Source: Alphaproteobacteria bacterium
GTDB taxonomy: Bacteria > Pseudomonadota > Alphaproteobacteria > Micavibrionales > Micavibrionaceae
Assembly: GCA_023700945.1 (NCBI GenBank)
Contig: JAMPXY010000002.1
Location: 1 to 62,902, forward strand
Reading direction: 5' to 3'
Length of the DNA stretch: 62,902 nt
Of the stretch, positions 1-8,379 are shown piece after piece (the first letter of the stretch is position 1; the number at the start of each line of letters is the position of its first letter). Below the pieces are notes generated by a model that was given only the letters and a program-made list of their open reading frames with translations, ran no database searches and was not told the DNA's origin. The position numbers were made by a program, and so were the translations under genes.

Positions 1-413
1 AGAATTAGCAGGATGGTTTTATAGAGCAAGTCAACGATCTGTACGACTTTACGGTCATAACGACCAATATCCTCAAGAAAGGTAAGCACCGTCCCCGCCA
101 ATCCACTAATCAAAGAATAATTAAAGGTCGCGGCATTGGCCTTGATATTCATGATCGGCGTTATATAGGACTCGAGAATTTCTTTCTGGTTATCAGGATT
201 TTTTAATCCAGCAGACTCCTTAATCGCCCGGCTCAATTCATCCAGATGCGGTTTGGCAATCGGGGCAAAATCAACTTTGTTGTTGGCAATCACCTCCTGA
301 GCGCGGGCAATTTTTTTCTCATCAATCACCCCCGTACCGATTTTCTTTTGCAGCTCGGTCGAAGCCTTGATTTTTTTAGCCTCGTCATCTAATGAAATGA
401 TCTCGGTTTCCAT
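1..413 (-). CDS. Partial unknown protein, C-terminus beyond the window
   Basis: An open frame runs on the minus strand from an ATG at 413 to the window edge without a stop, giving the first 137 residues. The product begins METEIISLDDEAKKIKAS, is soluble and rich in Lys, Glu and Ile, looks largely helical, and has no signal peptide. It starts 17 bp after the Hpt-like gene stop and is the third gene of a co-directional run headed by a receiver-domain protein, so it is probably co-transcribed with them. I do not recognise the family; its context suggests a role in the same signalling unit, which is inference. The 3' end lies outside the window. Confidence 0.7.
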   Translation of the reverse strand, partial: METEIISLDDEAKKIKASTELQKKIGTGVIDEKKIARAQEVIANNKVDFAPIAKPHLDELSRAIKESAGLKNPDNQKEILESYITPIMNIKANAATFNYSLISGLAGTVLTFLEDIGRYDRKVVQIVDLLYKTILLI

Positions 414-430
414 TATAACTCCAAGTAATT

Positions 431-943
431 CTAACTGTATTTTTCTATGGCTTTGGCCACAATCAACTTTAATTCCTCGGCCTTAACCCCGCCGTGATCC
501 TTGATGTTCTCCTGATACACAACCCGCATCACATCCAGATGGGCCTGCACAATCACCAGATGCTCTTTACGGCTAAGGTTGATCCTCTCGGCAAACTCGC
601 GCAAAGACAGAGCAAAATGCTGCATTAATTCATACTGAAAGGTGGATGCCAGATCCTTAATGTGATTAGAGGTATGATAAATACGCTCCATGGCCTCGCG
701 CCGGGCTTCATCCCCTGACGCCGCCTTGAATTGTTCCCACGACTCGTCCAGTCGTACCAAACTTTCCTCAACCATTTTCGGATATAAGGACTGTTTTTTC
801 TGAATAATCGTGTCAGCACGAACCACCGCGTGAGGATCAATAAAACCCGGCCCGTCATGCAGTCCCGCACCAGTTTTCAACTTCAGCCTATTGACACGAT
901 GATATATCTCAACGGTGTCTTCTTTGTTTTCAGAGTCGCTCAT
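431..943 (-). CDS. Unknown helical protein, possibly Hpt-like, beside a response regulator
   Basis: 170-residue soluble protein. The middle third (about residues 85-120) is amphipathic helix and contains NHIKDLA followed by further helix. This loosely recalls the histidine phosphotransfer (Hpt) signature H-x-x-K-G-x-A, but the spacing is H-x-K and the glycine is replaced by Asp, so a phosphotransfer role is not shown. The ATG at 943 lies inside the end of the receiver gene (14-bp overlap), which indicates translational coupling. The gene order receiver, this protein, partial gene suggests one operon. It could equally be a scaffold or partner of the receiver without phosphoryl chemistry. Confidence 0.8.
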   Translation of the reverse strand: MSDSENKEDTVEIYHRVNRLKLKTGAGLHDGPGFIDPHAVVRADTIIQKKQSLYPKMVEESLVRLDESWEQFKAASGDEARREAMERIYHTSNHIKDLASTFQYELMQHFALSLREFAERINLSRKEHLVIVQAHLDVMRVVYQENIKDHGGVKAEELKLIVAKAIEKYS

Positions 944-1535
944 TGAATTGTTTTATATCCTCCGCCTTGGCAATACGTCGTTCATCCCCTTTATAGGCTT
1001 CATTCCGGCGACGACGATCCGGCCCGAAAAACCCGGGGGCTCTTAAAAAGGGCCTTGGTTTGTCAATGACATATAATAATCTAGAGGCCAGTTTTTGAGC
1101 CGACACCGGCTTGACCAGTACTTCGTTGGCACCATTATCCCGCCCTACAGAAACCACCTGTTCGCTGGTATAGGCACTACACAGCACTGATGGCAGAAAT
1201 CTGATAGAATCTTTCCTATGCCCGCGTATCCAGCGCAACAACTCCAAACCGTCCCCGTCTGGCATCAGCCAGTCCATCAACACAATATCAATCTTGTTAC
1301 GCGCGCCTTCATCCGAATTAAACAAGGAAATCATTTCCCGGCCCTCGTTACCGCTCGAGGCCTGAATGATATTACCCACCCCGAACTCACGCAACATGGT
1401 CGACATCAGATCCGCCATAAACGGATAATCTTCAACAATCAGAACGCGGAAGGCAGAAAGGGAATAAGCCTTTTTTTGCTTGTTCCCGATAGCCGCAGCT
1501 TGAGTGGCTTGCGCAGTTTTAGACATAAGAATCAA
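930..1535 (-). CDS. Single-domain response regulator (receiver protein)
   Basis: 201-residue protein with one CheY-like receiver domain (about residues 28-155). Visible landmarks are the acidic pair in VLIVEDYPFMADLM, the phospho-acceptor Asp in IDIVLMDWLMPDGDG, the Thr/Ser region SVLCSAYTSEQ and the conserved Lys-Pro in VLVKPVSAQKL. A basic tail (FGPDRRRRNEAYKGDERR) follows and there is no output domain, so it probably acts by protein contact. Two starts are possible: a TTG at 1535, five bases after AGAGG, or an ATG at 1526. It heads a three-gene run and is divergent from etfB. The cognate kinase is not in the window. Confidence 0.9.
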   Translation of the reverse strand: MILMSKTAQATQAAAIGNKQKKAYSLSAFRVLIVEDYPFMADLMSTMLREFGVGNIIQASSGNEGREMISLFNSDEGARNKIDIVLMDWLMPDGDGLELLRWIRGHRKDSIRFLPSVLCSAYTSEQVVSVGRDNGANEVLVKPVSAQKLASRLLYVIDKPRPFLRAPGFFGPDRRRRNEAYKGDERRIAKAEDIKQFNERL

Positions 1536-1699
1536 AATACCTCTACCGGAATCATATTAGACGACAATACTTTAGGGAAGCCTTAAATCTATGAATAACC
1601 TAGTTAAGCCCCCCAAAGCATCTTGCCGAGATGTCTTAAAATATCCTACGGTATCAACGAGATAAATACACCTCTCTGATAGTAAAGCAGGTTCCGCCG

Positions 1700-2449
1700 A
1701 TGAAAGTTCTGGTTGCCGTAAAACGTGTTATTGACGCCTATGTCACAGTCCGGGTCAAAGCTGATCAAACTGGCATTGAAACCGGCAACGTCAAAATGTC
1801 GATGAATCCTTTCTGTGAAATTGCCGTCGAAGAGGCCCTGCGCATGAAGGAATCCGGAAAAGTCACCGAGGTGGTGGTGGTTTCCGCAGGCCCTGCCCCA
1901 TGTCAGGAAACCTTGCGTACTGCACTGGCTATGGGTGCCGACCGCGCCATCCTGATTCAAAGCGATGCCGAGCTGCAACCGCTGGCCGTGGCCAAACTAC
2001 TGGCCGCCGTCATAGATAAAGAACAACCCGGTCTTGTCCTAATGGGCAAACAAGGCATTGACGGCGAACACAATCAAACCGGACAGATGGTCGCCGCCCT
2101 TAAAGGCTGGGCTCAGGCAACCTTTGCCTCAAAGATTGATCTGGGCGATGGGGAAGCCACCGTCATCCGTGAGATCGATGGCGGTCTGGAAACGCTGATT
2201 GTCAAATTGCCCGCTGTGGTCACAACAGACCTGCGCCTGAACGAGCCGCGTTACGCCTCGTTGCCCAATATCATGCAGGCCAAACGCAAACCGCTTGAAA
2301 CCCTGACCCCTGAAGGGCTGGGCATTGATATTACGCCACGCTTTAAAACCCTGAAAGTCACCGAACCGCCAAAACGTCAGGCTGGTAAAAAAGTAGCCAG
2401 TGTTGACGAATTGATTGATAAACTGAAAAACGAAGCAAAGGTCATCTAA
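1700..2449 (+). CDS. etfB: Electron transfer flavoprotein subunit beta
   Basis: 249 residues, the usual length for EtfB. Together with EtfA it forms the soluble FAD/AMP heterodimer that carries electrons from acyl-CoA and other dehydrogenases to ETF-ubiquinone oxidoreductase. The N-terminus [20 protein letters not shown] and [13 protein letters not shown] (about 36-48) are typical. The family signature is at about 155-176 ([10 protein letters not shown] ... LPAVVTT). The stop overlaps the etfA start by one base (TAATG), so the subunits are translationally coupled. It is divergent from the receiver gene across about 160 bp. The identification is firm. Confidence 0.97.
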   Translation: MKVLVAVKRVIDAYVTVRVKADQTGIETGNVKMSMNPFCEIAVEEALRMKESGKVTEVVVVSAGPAPCQETLRTALAMGADRAILIQSDAELQPLAVAKLLAAVIDKEQPGLVLMGKQGIDGEHNQTGQMVAALKGWAQATFASKIDLGDGEATVIREIDGGLETLIVKLPAVVTTDLRLNEPRYASLPNIMQAKRKPLETLTPEGLGIDITPRFKTLKVTEPPKRQAGKKVASVDELIDKLKNEAKVI

Positions 2450-3384
2450 TGTCTGTTCTTGTGATCGCCGAACATAACAATACGACACTCAATCCCTCCA
2501 CCCTCAACACCATCACCGCAGCCTTAAAAATTGGCCCGGCAGTGAATGTGGTGGTGGTTGGGCATAACTGTCGTGCGGTCGCAGAGCAACTTACACACGT
2601 TCCGGGACTTGCCGGTATTATCCACGTTGATGATCAGGCCTACGCCCATCAGCTGGCTGAAAATATAGCAGCTTTGCTATCTGGTCTGACAGCGGGTTAC
2701 AGTCACATTCTAGCCCCGGCCTCTTTCTTCGGCAAAAATGTCATGCCCCGGGTTGCAGCCCTGATTGATGCCGTACAAATTTCAGACGTCACTGACATCG
2801 TCTCAGCCGACACATTCGTGCGCCCGATCTATGCCGGAAATGCATTGGCTACAATCCAAACCACCAGCCATCCGGTAGTTCTGACCGTGCGCCCCACCGC
2901 TTTCGATCCCGTGGCCACCGCCGGTGGCAGCGCCGTGATTGAGAACAAATCTGGTGCCGGTGAGACTGGCCTGACACGCTTTGTCGGTCAGGAACTGACC
3001 AAAAGCGAGCGCCCCGATCTGCAAACCGCCCGCATCATTATCTCCGGCGGGCGCGGACTGGCAAATGGCGAAAATTTCCACAAATATATTGAGCCTGTCG
3101 CCGATAAACTGGGAGCGGCGATTGGCGCCTCACGCGCAGCCGTAGATGCCGGATTTGTTCCCAATGATTATCAGGTCGGACAAACCGGAAAGATTGTTGC
3201 CCCACAGCTTTATATCGCCGTTGGCATATCCGGCGCGATCCAGCATCTGGCAGGGATGAAAGATTCCAAGGTGATTGTCGCCATCAACAAAGATGCTGAA
3301 GCCCCTATTTTTCAGGTGGCTGATTATGGGCTGGTCGCCGATCTGTTTGAGGCCTTACCTGCTCTGGAAAAAGCTCTGGGCTAA
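2449..3384 (+). CDS. etfA: Electron transfer flavoprotein subunit alpha
   Basis: 311 residues, normal for EtfA. The C-terminal half is the FAD-binding domain: [13 protein letters not shown] at about 198-210, [15 protein letters not shown], and the family signature at about 254-280 ([16 protein letters not shown] ... VAIN). Its start overlaps the etfB stop by one base. Together the two genes link dehydrogenase flavoproteins to the quinone pool. A convergent gene follows after 23 bp with no clear independent terminator; a short CCTAC/GTAGG hairpin at 3407-3420 overlaps the neighbour's stop codon. Confidence 0.97.
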   Translation: MSVLVIAEHNNTTLNPSTLNTITAALKIGPAVNVVVVGHNCRAVAEQLTHVPGLAGIIHVDDQAYAHQLAENIAALLSGLTAGYSHILAPASFFGKNVMPRVAALIDAVQISDVTDIVSADTFVRPIYAGNALATIQTTSHPVVLTVRPTAFDPVATAGGSAVIENKSGAGETGLTRFVGQELTKSERPDLQTARIIISGGRGLANGENFHKYIEPVADKLGAAIGASRAAVDAGFVPNDYQVGQTGKIVAPQLYIAVGISGAIQHLAGMKDSKVIVAINKDAEAPIFQVADYGLVADLFEALPALEKALG

Positions 3385-3407
3385 GAATTATACCCCTTCA
3401 AGCAACC

Positions 3408-4181
3408 CTACTTTTGTAGGTAATGGTGCGCCCTGATTTCTGCGGCATCCAGCACATGCCCCTGCATTGCAGCCACTATTTCCTCTGCCGTGGTTGTGGC
3501 AGGCAAGCCCAATGGCTGATCCAAGGCGAAGAGCCGCAGGACATAAAGATAGAGGCCTTTGGGTTCGCATGGCCCCGTATAGGCGATGTTACCATAGATA
3601 TTTTGGGCTAAAATGCCTTGGCCGGGCGCCAGAGTGTCGGCGCCTATTTTTCGCGGCAAACCGGTTGCGGATACAGGCACATCCAGCACTATCCAAGACC
3701 ACAAAGCTTTTTCGCCCGGAGCCCGGCGCTCAAGTACCAGAACATAGGCCTCTGTCTCGCTCGGGGCGCCTTGCCAGCTTACCGCTGGCGATGAGTTCTT
3801 ACGATAACAGGTCAAATCTAACGGAAAACGTGGCAATTCGCTACCGTTCGCAGCCGGTATATCTGGGCTACTCATCTTTAAAGTTCCGACCAGACGTGAC
3901 AAATCCACCCTGATCTCATCCAGCACCACGGTCTGCGCTGCCGCGAGCGGCGGCGGTACAGGCGTCTTCGAAACAATCGCTGCAGGGGCAGGCATGGCAA
4001 CGGGGGGCTTGTCGGTCGATAAAAAAGAATTCACTTGTGGGGATTGAGAGTCGGGGGCCACCACTACCGGCAACGGCCCTGCCACAGGAGCGATAGCGCG
4101 TTGCTTGGCAACCATCACCGCTCCAACCACAATCAGCAGAGCAACCACTGCTGTCACAAACCATATTGTTTTTTGATTCAT
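3408..4181 (-). CDS. Membrane-anchored PEBP-like (YbhB/YbcL, Raf kinase inhibitor-like) protein
   Basis: 257 residues. Residues about 5-25 form one transmembrane or signal-anchor helix (TIWFVTAVVALLIVVGAVMV), followed by a Pro/Ala/Val-rich linker to about residue 90. The rest is a phosphatidylethanolamine-binding-protein fold: SSPDIPAANGSELP, SPAVSWQGAP, YVLVLERRAPGEKALWSWIVLDVP, then NIYGNIAYTGPCEPKG and YLYVLRLFALDQPLGLP. These match the bacterial YbhB/YbcL pattern, whose members have no settled biochemical role. The ATG overlaps the stop of the upstream phosphatase gene (ATGA at 4178-4181), so the two are probably co-translated. The domain is therefore likely displayed in the periplasm. 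Confidence 0.85.
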   Translation of the reverse strand: MNQKTIWFVTAVVALLIVVGAVMVAKQRAIAPVAGPLPVVVAPDSQSPQVNSFLSTDKPPVAMPAPAAIVSKTPVPPPLAAAQTVVLDEIRVDLSRLVGTLKMSSPDIPAANGSELPRFPLDLTCYRKNSSPAVSWQGAPSETEAYVLVLERRAPGEKALWSWIVLDVPVSATGLPRKIGADTLAPGQGILAQNIYGNIAYTGPCEPKGLYLYVLRLFALDQPLGLPATTTAEEIVAAMQGHVLDAAEIRAHHYLQK

Positions 4182-4675
4182 CGTCTTATCTTTCCCTCCG
4201 TCAGAAGAAAATCAAGCAATCCACGCGCACCGGCTGCGATCAGATCATATACTTTCTCAAAATCATCCGCTGTCCCGTAATAAGGATCGGGAACATCGTG
4301 ATGGCCCTCTACCCCGCTATAAGACAGTAACAATGACAAGTGTGATGGGGCATCTGCAGGCTGTTGCAGTTGCATATGGACGAAATGAGTCCGGTCCATC
4401 GCGATCAGATATTCAAAATCCTGGTAATCCTGAGGTCGTAACTGACGAGCACGAAGCGTTGATATATCAACGCCTCGTTTCATCGCGGTTTTTATAGAAC
4501 GCACATCGGGGGCCTCGCCATGATGCCAGCCGTCTGTTCCGGCTGAATCAATCCGGAATAACTGATCCCATCCTTTATCCTTCACGTAGGCACGAAAGAC
4601 CCCTTCGGCGGTGGGAGACCGGCAGATATTTCCAGTGCATACGAATAAAACAGAAAGAGGATTGGCAGCGGCCAT
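4178..4675 (-). CDS. Low molecular weight protein-tyrosine phosphatase
   Basis: 165 residues, the standard size for this family of Cys-based phosphatases. The P-loop CX5R(S) is VCTGNICRSPTAEG with nucleophile Cys13 and Arg19. The general-acid Asp is in HDVPDPYYG (Asp130). Relatives dephosphorylate tyrosine-phosphorylated proteins, often kinases controlling exopolysaccharide export, but no such kinase is nearby, so the substrate is unknown. The gene lies 14 bp after mntR on the same strand and overlaps the PEBP-like gene by four bases, suggesting an mntR-phosphatase-PEBP transcript. Confidence 0.93.
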   Translation of the reverse strand: MAAANPLSVLFVCTGNICRSPTAEGVFRAYVKDKGWDQLFRIDSAGTDGWHHGEAPDVRSIKTAMKRGVDISTLRARQLRPQDYQDFEYLIAMDRTHFVHMQLQQPADAPSHLSLLLSYSGVEGHHDVPDPYYGTADDFEKVYDLIAAGARGLLDFLLTEGKIRR

Positions 4676-4689
4676 AGCAAAGATCCTGT

Positions 4690-5154
4690 CTATTTCTGAT
4701 TTTGTTTAACGATAAAATGACGAAAAGCTGCAAGCGTTTCCTCACTGACATGATGCTCGACACCTTCAGCGTCAGCTTCAGCCGTGGCTGGCGCAATCCC
4801 CAGCGCCAGCAAAAAATCCAATACGACCCTGTGGCGTTCCTTGCAACGCCGGGCTAAACCCTTGCCGCTTTCAGTCAGGAACAAAGAACGGTACGGCTGG
4901 TTGCTGACCAACCCTTCGCGATTAAGACGTACAATTACCTTATTGACTGTCGCATGAGAAACCCCGAAACGGTTAGCGAGATCAACTACCCGGGCCTCAC
5001 CTTGGGCCTCAATCAGATCGGCAATCAGTTCTACATAATCCTCAGCCGTTTCCGCCTGATGGGCTTCACGGACGCGATTAAACCAGCGCGCCTGCTGACC
5101 CGGGTCAACCAGTGTATCTGCCGGGGGTTTGTCTGGAACGGTCTTATCAGACAT
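4690..5154 (-). CDS. mntR: Manganese-responsive transcriptional regulator MntR
   Basis: 154 residues, close to the 155 of Escherichia coli MntR. It has a winged helix-turn-helix at about 38-95 (VVDLANRFGVSHATVNKVI, LNREGLVSNQPYRSLFLTESG) and a DtxR/MntR metal-binding and dimerisation region (ERHRVVLDFL, AEGVEHHVSEET). There is no SH3-like C-terminal domain, which separates MntR from DtxR/IdeR. Family members repress Mn(II) importers and sometimes activate exporters; no mntH or sitABCD is in the window. A 31-bp AT-rich inverted repeat lies about 12 bp upstream of the start and is a candidate autoregulatory operator. Confidence 0.92.
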   Translation of the reverse strand: MSDKTVPDKPPADTLVDPGQQARWFNRVREAHQAETAEDYVELIADLIEAQGEARVVDLANRFGVSHATVNKVIVRLNREGLVSNQPYRSLFLTESGKGLARRCKERHRVVLDFLLALGIAPATAEADAEGVEHHVSEETLAAFRHFIVKQNQK

Positions 5155-5165
5155 CGCTAATCCTC

Positions 5166-5196
5166 TAAAATATACAAAGAGTACCCTTATATTTTA
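5166..5196. promoter_or_regulatory. Candidate MntR operator (AT-rich inverted repeat)
   Basis: A perfect 9-bp inverted repeat, TAAAATATA at 5166-5174 and TATATTTTA at 5188-5196, is separated by 13 bp containing ACAAAG. It lies directly upstream of mntR and in the divergent gap to olsB. The layout resembles the E. coli MntR box (AT-rich half-sites around a CAAAG core). Binding by MntR is inference. Confidence 0.45.
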
Positions 5197-5296
5197 CAGC
5201 CCCTTCAAATTGTTGCCAAGGCTAAACATTGTTTTTGTGTCAAAAATTGTTGCCTTCCCTTGCCTAAAACAGGCCTGCCGGGATATAAAACGCCCC

Positions 5297-6142
5297 ATGA
5301 TTACACCACTGCGCAAGACTGAACCTATTTCTATCCGTCTGGCCACGACCCCAGACGAAATTCTGGCGGCGCAAGAATTGCGCTACAAGGTTTTTTATGA
5401 GGAATACGGTGCCAAAGCCGATCCGGAAAGTCAGCGCCTTAAACGTGACGCCGACCCCTATGATCTGGTCGCAAGCCATCTGATTGTGGTCGACAATACC
5501 GCCAACAACCTCAGGCCAAAAATTGTAGGCACCTACAGAGTGATTGAGCAGCAGGGTGCCGATCAGGTCGGCGGATTTTACACCTCGGCCGAATATGATA
5601 TCACCCCCTTGCATAATTGTGGTTTACGCATGCTGGAACTAGGGCGCTCATGCGTCCTGCCGGAATACCGCACCCGCTCGGTCTTGCAACTGCTGTGGCA
5701 GGGGATTGCCAACTTTGTCATTGATAACAAAATCGAAGTTTTATTTGGCTGCGCCAGCTTTCACGGTACCGACATCAACGCAATTTCACGACAACTGGCC
5801 TATCTGCATCACTACCATCTCGCGCCACCGGCCCTGCGTCCACGTGCGCGTGAAGAGCGTTATATAGATATGAACTTACATCCCAAGGAACCCCTCAATC
5901 CGCGGGAGATCATCAATACCCTTCCCCCGCTGATCAAGGGTTATCTTCGTACGGGTTGCATGGTCGGCGAAGGAGCTGTGATTGACGAACAATTCAATAC
6001 AGTTGACGTCTGCATAGTCCTGCAAACCGACATGCTGGCGAGCCAATATAAAAAACATTATAAATTGCAGCTGCCTGATGAGCTTTCTGGCCATAGTGAT
6101 GCCGATGTGCGCTCGCTGTTCAGCCGCAAACAGGATCAATAA
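5297..6142 (+). CDS. olsB: L-ornithine N-alpha-acyltransferase (ornithine lipid synthesis, OlsB-like)
   Basis: 281 residues from the ATG at 5297. OlsB transfers a 3-hydroxyacyl group from acyl-ACP to the alpha-amino group of ornithine, giving lyso-ornithine lipid. The N-terminus follows the GNAT-like pattern of the family: IRLATTPDEILAAQELRYKV, FYEEYGA, LELGRSCVLPEYRTRSVLQL, and later LFGCASFHGTD and IKGYLRTGCMVGEGAVIDEQF. An in-frame extension to 5129 exists but would overlap mntR and lacks family sequence, so I reject it. It is followed three bases later by an acyltransferase gene, matching the olsBA pair. The gap to mntR carries the candidate MntR operator. Confidence 0.9.
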   Translation: MITPLRKTEPISIRLATTPDEILAAQELRYKVFYEEYGAKADPESQRLKRDADPYDLVASHLIVVDNTANNLRPKIVGTYRVIEQQGADQVGGFYTSAEYDITPLHNCGLRMLELGRSCVLPEYRTRSVLQLLWQGIANFVIDNKIEVLFGCASFHGTDINAISRQLAYLHHYHLAPPALRPRAREERYIDMNLHPKEPLNPREIINTLPPLIKGYLRTGCMVGEGAVIDEQFNTVDVCIVLQTDMLASQYKKHYKLQLPDELSGHSDADVRSLFSRKQDQ

Positions 6143-6145
6143 ATC

Positions 6146-6934
6146 GTGAATGTTTTGTTGACGCCCCTGAAACTCGTTGGCTTTCTTCTCTGGTGCCTGA
6201 TTATGGTGCCGCTGCAACTGGTTACTATGTTACTCAAGAACAGAAATCCCGCCTACACCCTGCCATGGATATGGCACAAAGGCGTGTGCCGTGTGTTGGG
6301 CCTGAATGTGATTGTCGAAGGCAGCCCCTGCACTGATCACCAGGTGATTTTTGTCTGTAATCATATGTCCTATCTCGACATTCCCGTGATCGGCAGCGTC
6401 CTGCAAGCGTCATTTGTAGCCAAAGGCGAAGTTGCGAAATGGCCGGTATTTGGCTTTCTCTCCAAGCTGCAGCAAACTGCCTTCATCAGCCGTTCAAAAA
6501 CCACTCTGGGTCACGACAAGAATAATCTGGAATCCATGCTCCAAGATGGTCGCAGCATGATCATTTTCCCAGAAGGCACCTCCACAGACGGCCGAAATGT
6601 CATGCCCTTCAAATCCAGCCTGTTTAGTATCGCCACCAGCGAGGAGGCACTGGCGCAAGATATCTGGCTGCAACCGATGACGTTGTCACTGATCACAGTT
6701 GACCGCCTCCCCCCTGAGACACAGAGACTGAGAGATCTTTATGCATGGCATGGTGATATGGATCTAGCCCCGCATTTGTCCGCCTTCACCAAAATAAGGG
6801 GCGCGACAGTCAAAATCACCTTCCACCCCCCCATTCAGGCCCGCTCTCTGCCCGATAGGAAAAAGCTAGCTTTGGCCTGCCATGAACAGGTAAGCCAAGG
6901 CCTTGCTAAACCGGGACTGGCAATTGCCGCCTGA
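6146..6934 (+). CDS. olsA: 1-acyl-sn-glycerol-3-phosphate/lyso-ornithine lipid acyltransferase (OlsA/PlsC family)
   Basis: 262 residues beginning at a GTG. An N-terminal hydrophobic segment (about 5-30) anchors it to the membrane. The PlsC motifs are NHMSYLD (HX4D, His73/Asp78), a basic AKGEVAKWPVFG block, SRSKTT and FPEGTSTDG (about 141-149). Its position three bases after olsB indicates that it O-acylates lyso-ornithine lipid to ornithine lipid; some OlsA enzymes also make phosphatidic acid, so dual use is possible. Assignment as OlsA rather than general PlsC rests on context. Confidence 0.87.
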   Translation: MNVLLTPLKLVGFLLWCLIMVPLQLVTMLLKNRNPAYTLPWIWHKGVCRVLGLNVIVEGSPCTDHQVIFVCNHMSYLDIPVIGSVLQASFVAKGEVAKWPVFGFLSKLQQTAFISRSKTTLGHDKNNLESMLQDGRSMIIFPEGTSTDGRNVMPFKSSLFSIATSEEALAQDIWLQPMTLSLITVDRLPPETQRLRDLYAWHGDMDLAPHLSAFTKIRGATVKITFHPPIQARSLPDRKKLALACHEQVSQGLAKPGLAIAA

Positions 6935-6974
6935 TCTGTTTATTCTGCCCTACGAAATCCGAGGAGATAAAAAA

Positions 6975-7199
6975 ATGAAATTCAGCAGCGATGAAGCCAA
7001 ACGTGTCCAAACCTACCTGCAAATGAAGTTTGCTAACCAGAAAATCACCGTGGGGGCCTTCTCAAAAGCAGGCGATTCAGCCGAAATCCTGCTGGATGGT
7101 GAGTTTATGGGTACCTTGTACAAGGATACCGAAGACGGCGAGACCTCTTACGACTTCAATATGGCAATTTTGGATATTGATCTGCCACCAGCTGCCTGA
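6975..7199 (+). CDS. DUF3126 family small protein
   Basis: 74 residues from the ATG at 6975, which follows a strong GAGGAG ribosome binding site. The frame is open upstream into olsA, but the start with the binding site is preferred. The sequence MKFSSDEAKRVQTYLQMKF ... SAEILLDGEFMGTLYKDTED ... SYDFNMAILDIDL matches my memory of DUF3126, a short alphaproteobacterial family of unknown function. It is predicted soluble with a helix followed by beta strands. It lies 40 bp after olsA on the same strand and may share its transcript. Confidence 0.85.
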   Translation: MKFSSDEAKRVQTYLQMKFANQKITVGAFSKAGDSAEILLDGEFMGTLYKDTEDGETSYDFNMAILDIDLPPAA

Positions 7200-7229
7200 C
7201 CTTGATATTTTGGTAATTAAAAAAGGTAT

Positions 7230-7259
7230 TTGCTTAATCTCCCCTATTTTCTGTAAAAT
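7230..7259 (+). promoter_or_regulatory. Possible sigma-70 promoter
   Basis: TTGCTT at 7230-7235 and TAAAAT at 7254-7259 are separated by 18 bp, in the 157-bp gap before the exported-protein gene. It would leave an untranslated leader of roughly 90 bases. This is prediction by eye only. Confidence 0.35.
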
Positions 7260-7356
7260 TGAAGAACGCACAGAAAAATCCGGCCAAGGCCGCGCGGGGC
7301 ATGACAGGCACAGGAATCTGCGTTAGAATATCTGTGATATGCGGGGGACTATATAT

Positions 7357-8307
7357 ATGGCCTTGAAAAAACTGGCTTTTTCTCGTCAATCGGGCACATG
7401 CCTTGGTGTTGCAGCCATAGGATTCGTGGCCGCGATGACCTTGAGCACCCTTAGTTTCGCCCAAACTTCCTGTGACCCCCAGTACATGGACGCTCTGGAA
7501 TCCCGTGCTTATCTTGAAGCCCAACGCGAAATAGCCATGAATCAGAACCTGATCCTAAAACCGGACAGCGTTCTTGAATATAGCTGTTTCGATCGAATAA
7601 TGCGCACCATCGCCAGAACCACAGGTGACCGTGGCAACTTCAGCGAAAGCGATCGCTGGGGAGCTGTACCCGACCATGATGCCGAATCCCTTGACCGCGC
7701 CTTCGATGAAGTGGTGTCCGTGGCACTGCAGGCTTACATTACGGCAAACTACAGCCACACCTTTCTCGGAGGACGCACAGCCAACGCAGCCCCCTTTAAC
7801 TATGCCCCACAAAATGTGGTCGGCAATGCTAATGCCGGCTATACCTGCGGCAATATACTGGCCGTCTGGAATGCCGCCCGTTGCATGAACTTTAACGACA
7901 GACCGGCGCAAGACTTCTTCTTTGACTTTGATTACCTCAAAGGCAACCCCGATAAAGTCCGGATTCTGCCTAACGCCTGTGCCGATTCAGGCATTACCCA
8001 GACCTGGATTGACCGCGCCTTCAACAATCAGGCTGGACGTTACGTCCTGAACCCGGAAAATCCGCTGGACGCCGCTGCCTATACCACAGACGCATTGGTA
8101 ACCTATCTTGACCGCATCAACCCGTTTGGTGTCGCCCCAGCCGCAGCCTGCGCAGCGGGCATCCCGACTGGCGTTGTTGTCTACCGTCAGGGCGCAGCAC
8201 CCGAATACTATTATGAGAAGGTTTGTCCAAACCCGGGCTGTTACTATGTCCCGAACGGTGCCGGTACACAGGCCGCACCAAGCAATACGGGTGACTGCCA
8301 GAACTAA
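7357..8307 (+). CDS. Exported cysteine-containing protein of unknown function
   Basis: 316 residues from the ATG at 7357, which is 8 bases after GGGGGA; an in-frame ATG at 7339 is less well placed. The N-terminus is a signal peptide: basic start, hydrophobic VAAIGFVAAMTLSTLSFA, likely cleavage after SFA before QTSCDPQ. The mature protein has about ten cysteines (for example YSCFDR, YTCGN, ARCMN, NACADS, VCPNPGCYYVPNG, GDCQN), pointing to disulfides in the periplasm or outside. It is rich in Asn, Tyr and Ala with no membrane segment after the signal. I do not recognise the family. It is single-gene, with an upstream promoter candidate and a strong terminator after it. Confidence 0.8.
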   Translation: MALKKLAFSRQSGTCLGVAAIGFVAAMTLSTLSFAQTSCDPQYMDALESRAYLEAQREIAMNQNLILKPDSVLEYSCFDRIMRTIARTTGDRGNFSESDRWGAVPDHDAESLDRAFDEVVSVALQAYITANYSHTFLGGRTANAAPFNYAPQNVVGNANAGYTCGNILAVWNAARCMNFNDRPAQDFFFDFDYLKGNPDKVRILPNACADSGITQTWIDRAFNNQAGRYVLNPENPLDAAAYTTDALVTYLDRINPFGVAPAAACAAGIPTGVVVYRQGAAPEYYYEKVCPNPGCYYVPNGAGTQAAPSNTGDCQN

Positions 8308-8322
8308 TTGCCAATTTGAATT

Positions 8323-8349
8323 AAAAACCCCGCGCCATGCGGGGTTTTT
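8323..8349. terminator. Bidirectional rho-independent terminator
   Basis: A perfect 11-bp inverted repeat AAAAACCCCGC / GCGGGGTTTTT with a 5-base loop lies between convergent genes ending at 8307 and 8380. It has A and T tracts on both sides, so it can serve both directions. Confidence 0.92.
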
Positions 8350-8379
8350 AAGCAATAACACAAAGCAGCCGGATCGCGT

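Noticed and set aside
5129-5296. N-terminal extension of OlsB to 5129
   Set aside because: It overlaps mntR on the other strand and contains no family sequence; the ATG at 5297 begins where OlsB homology starts.
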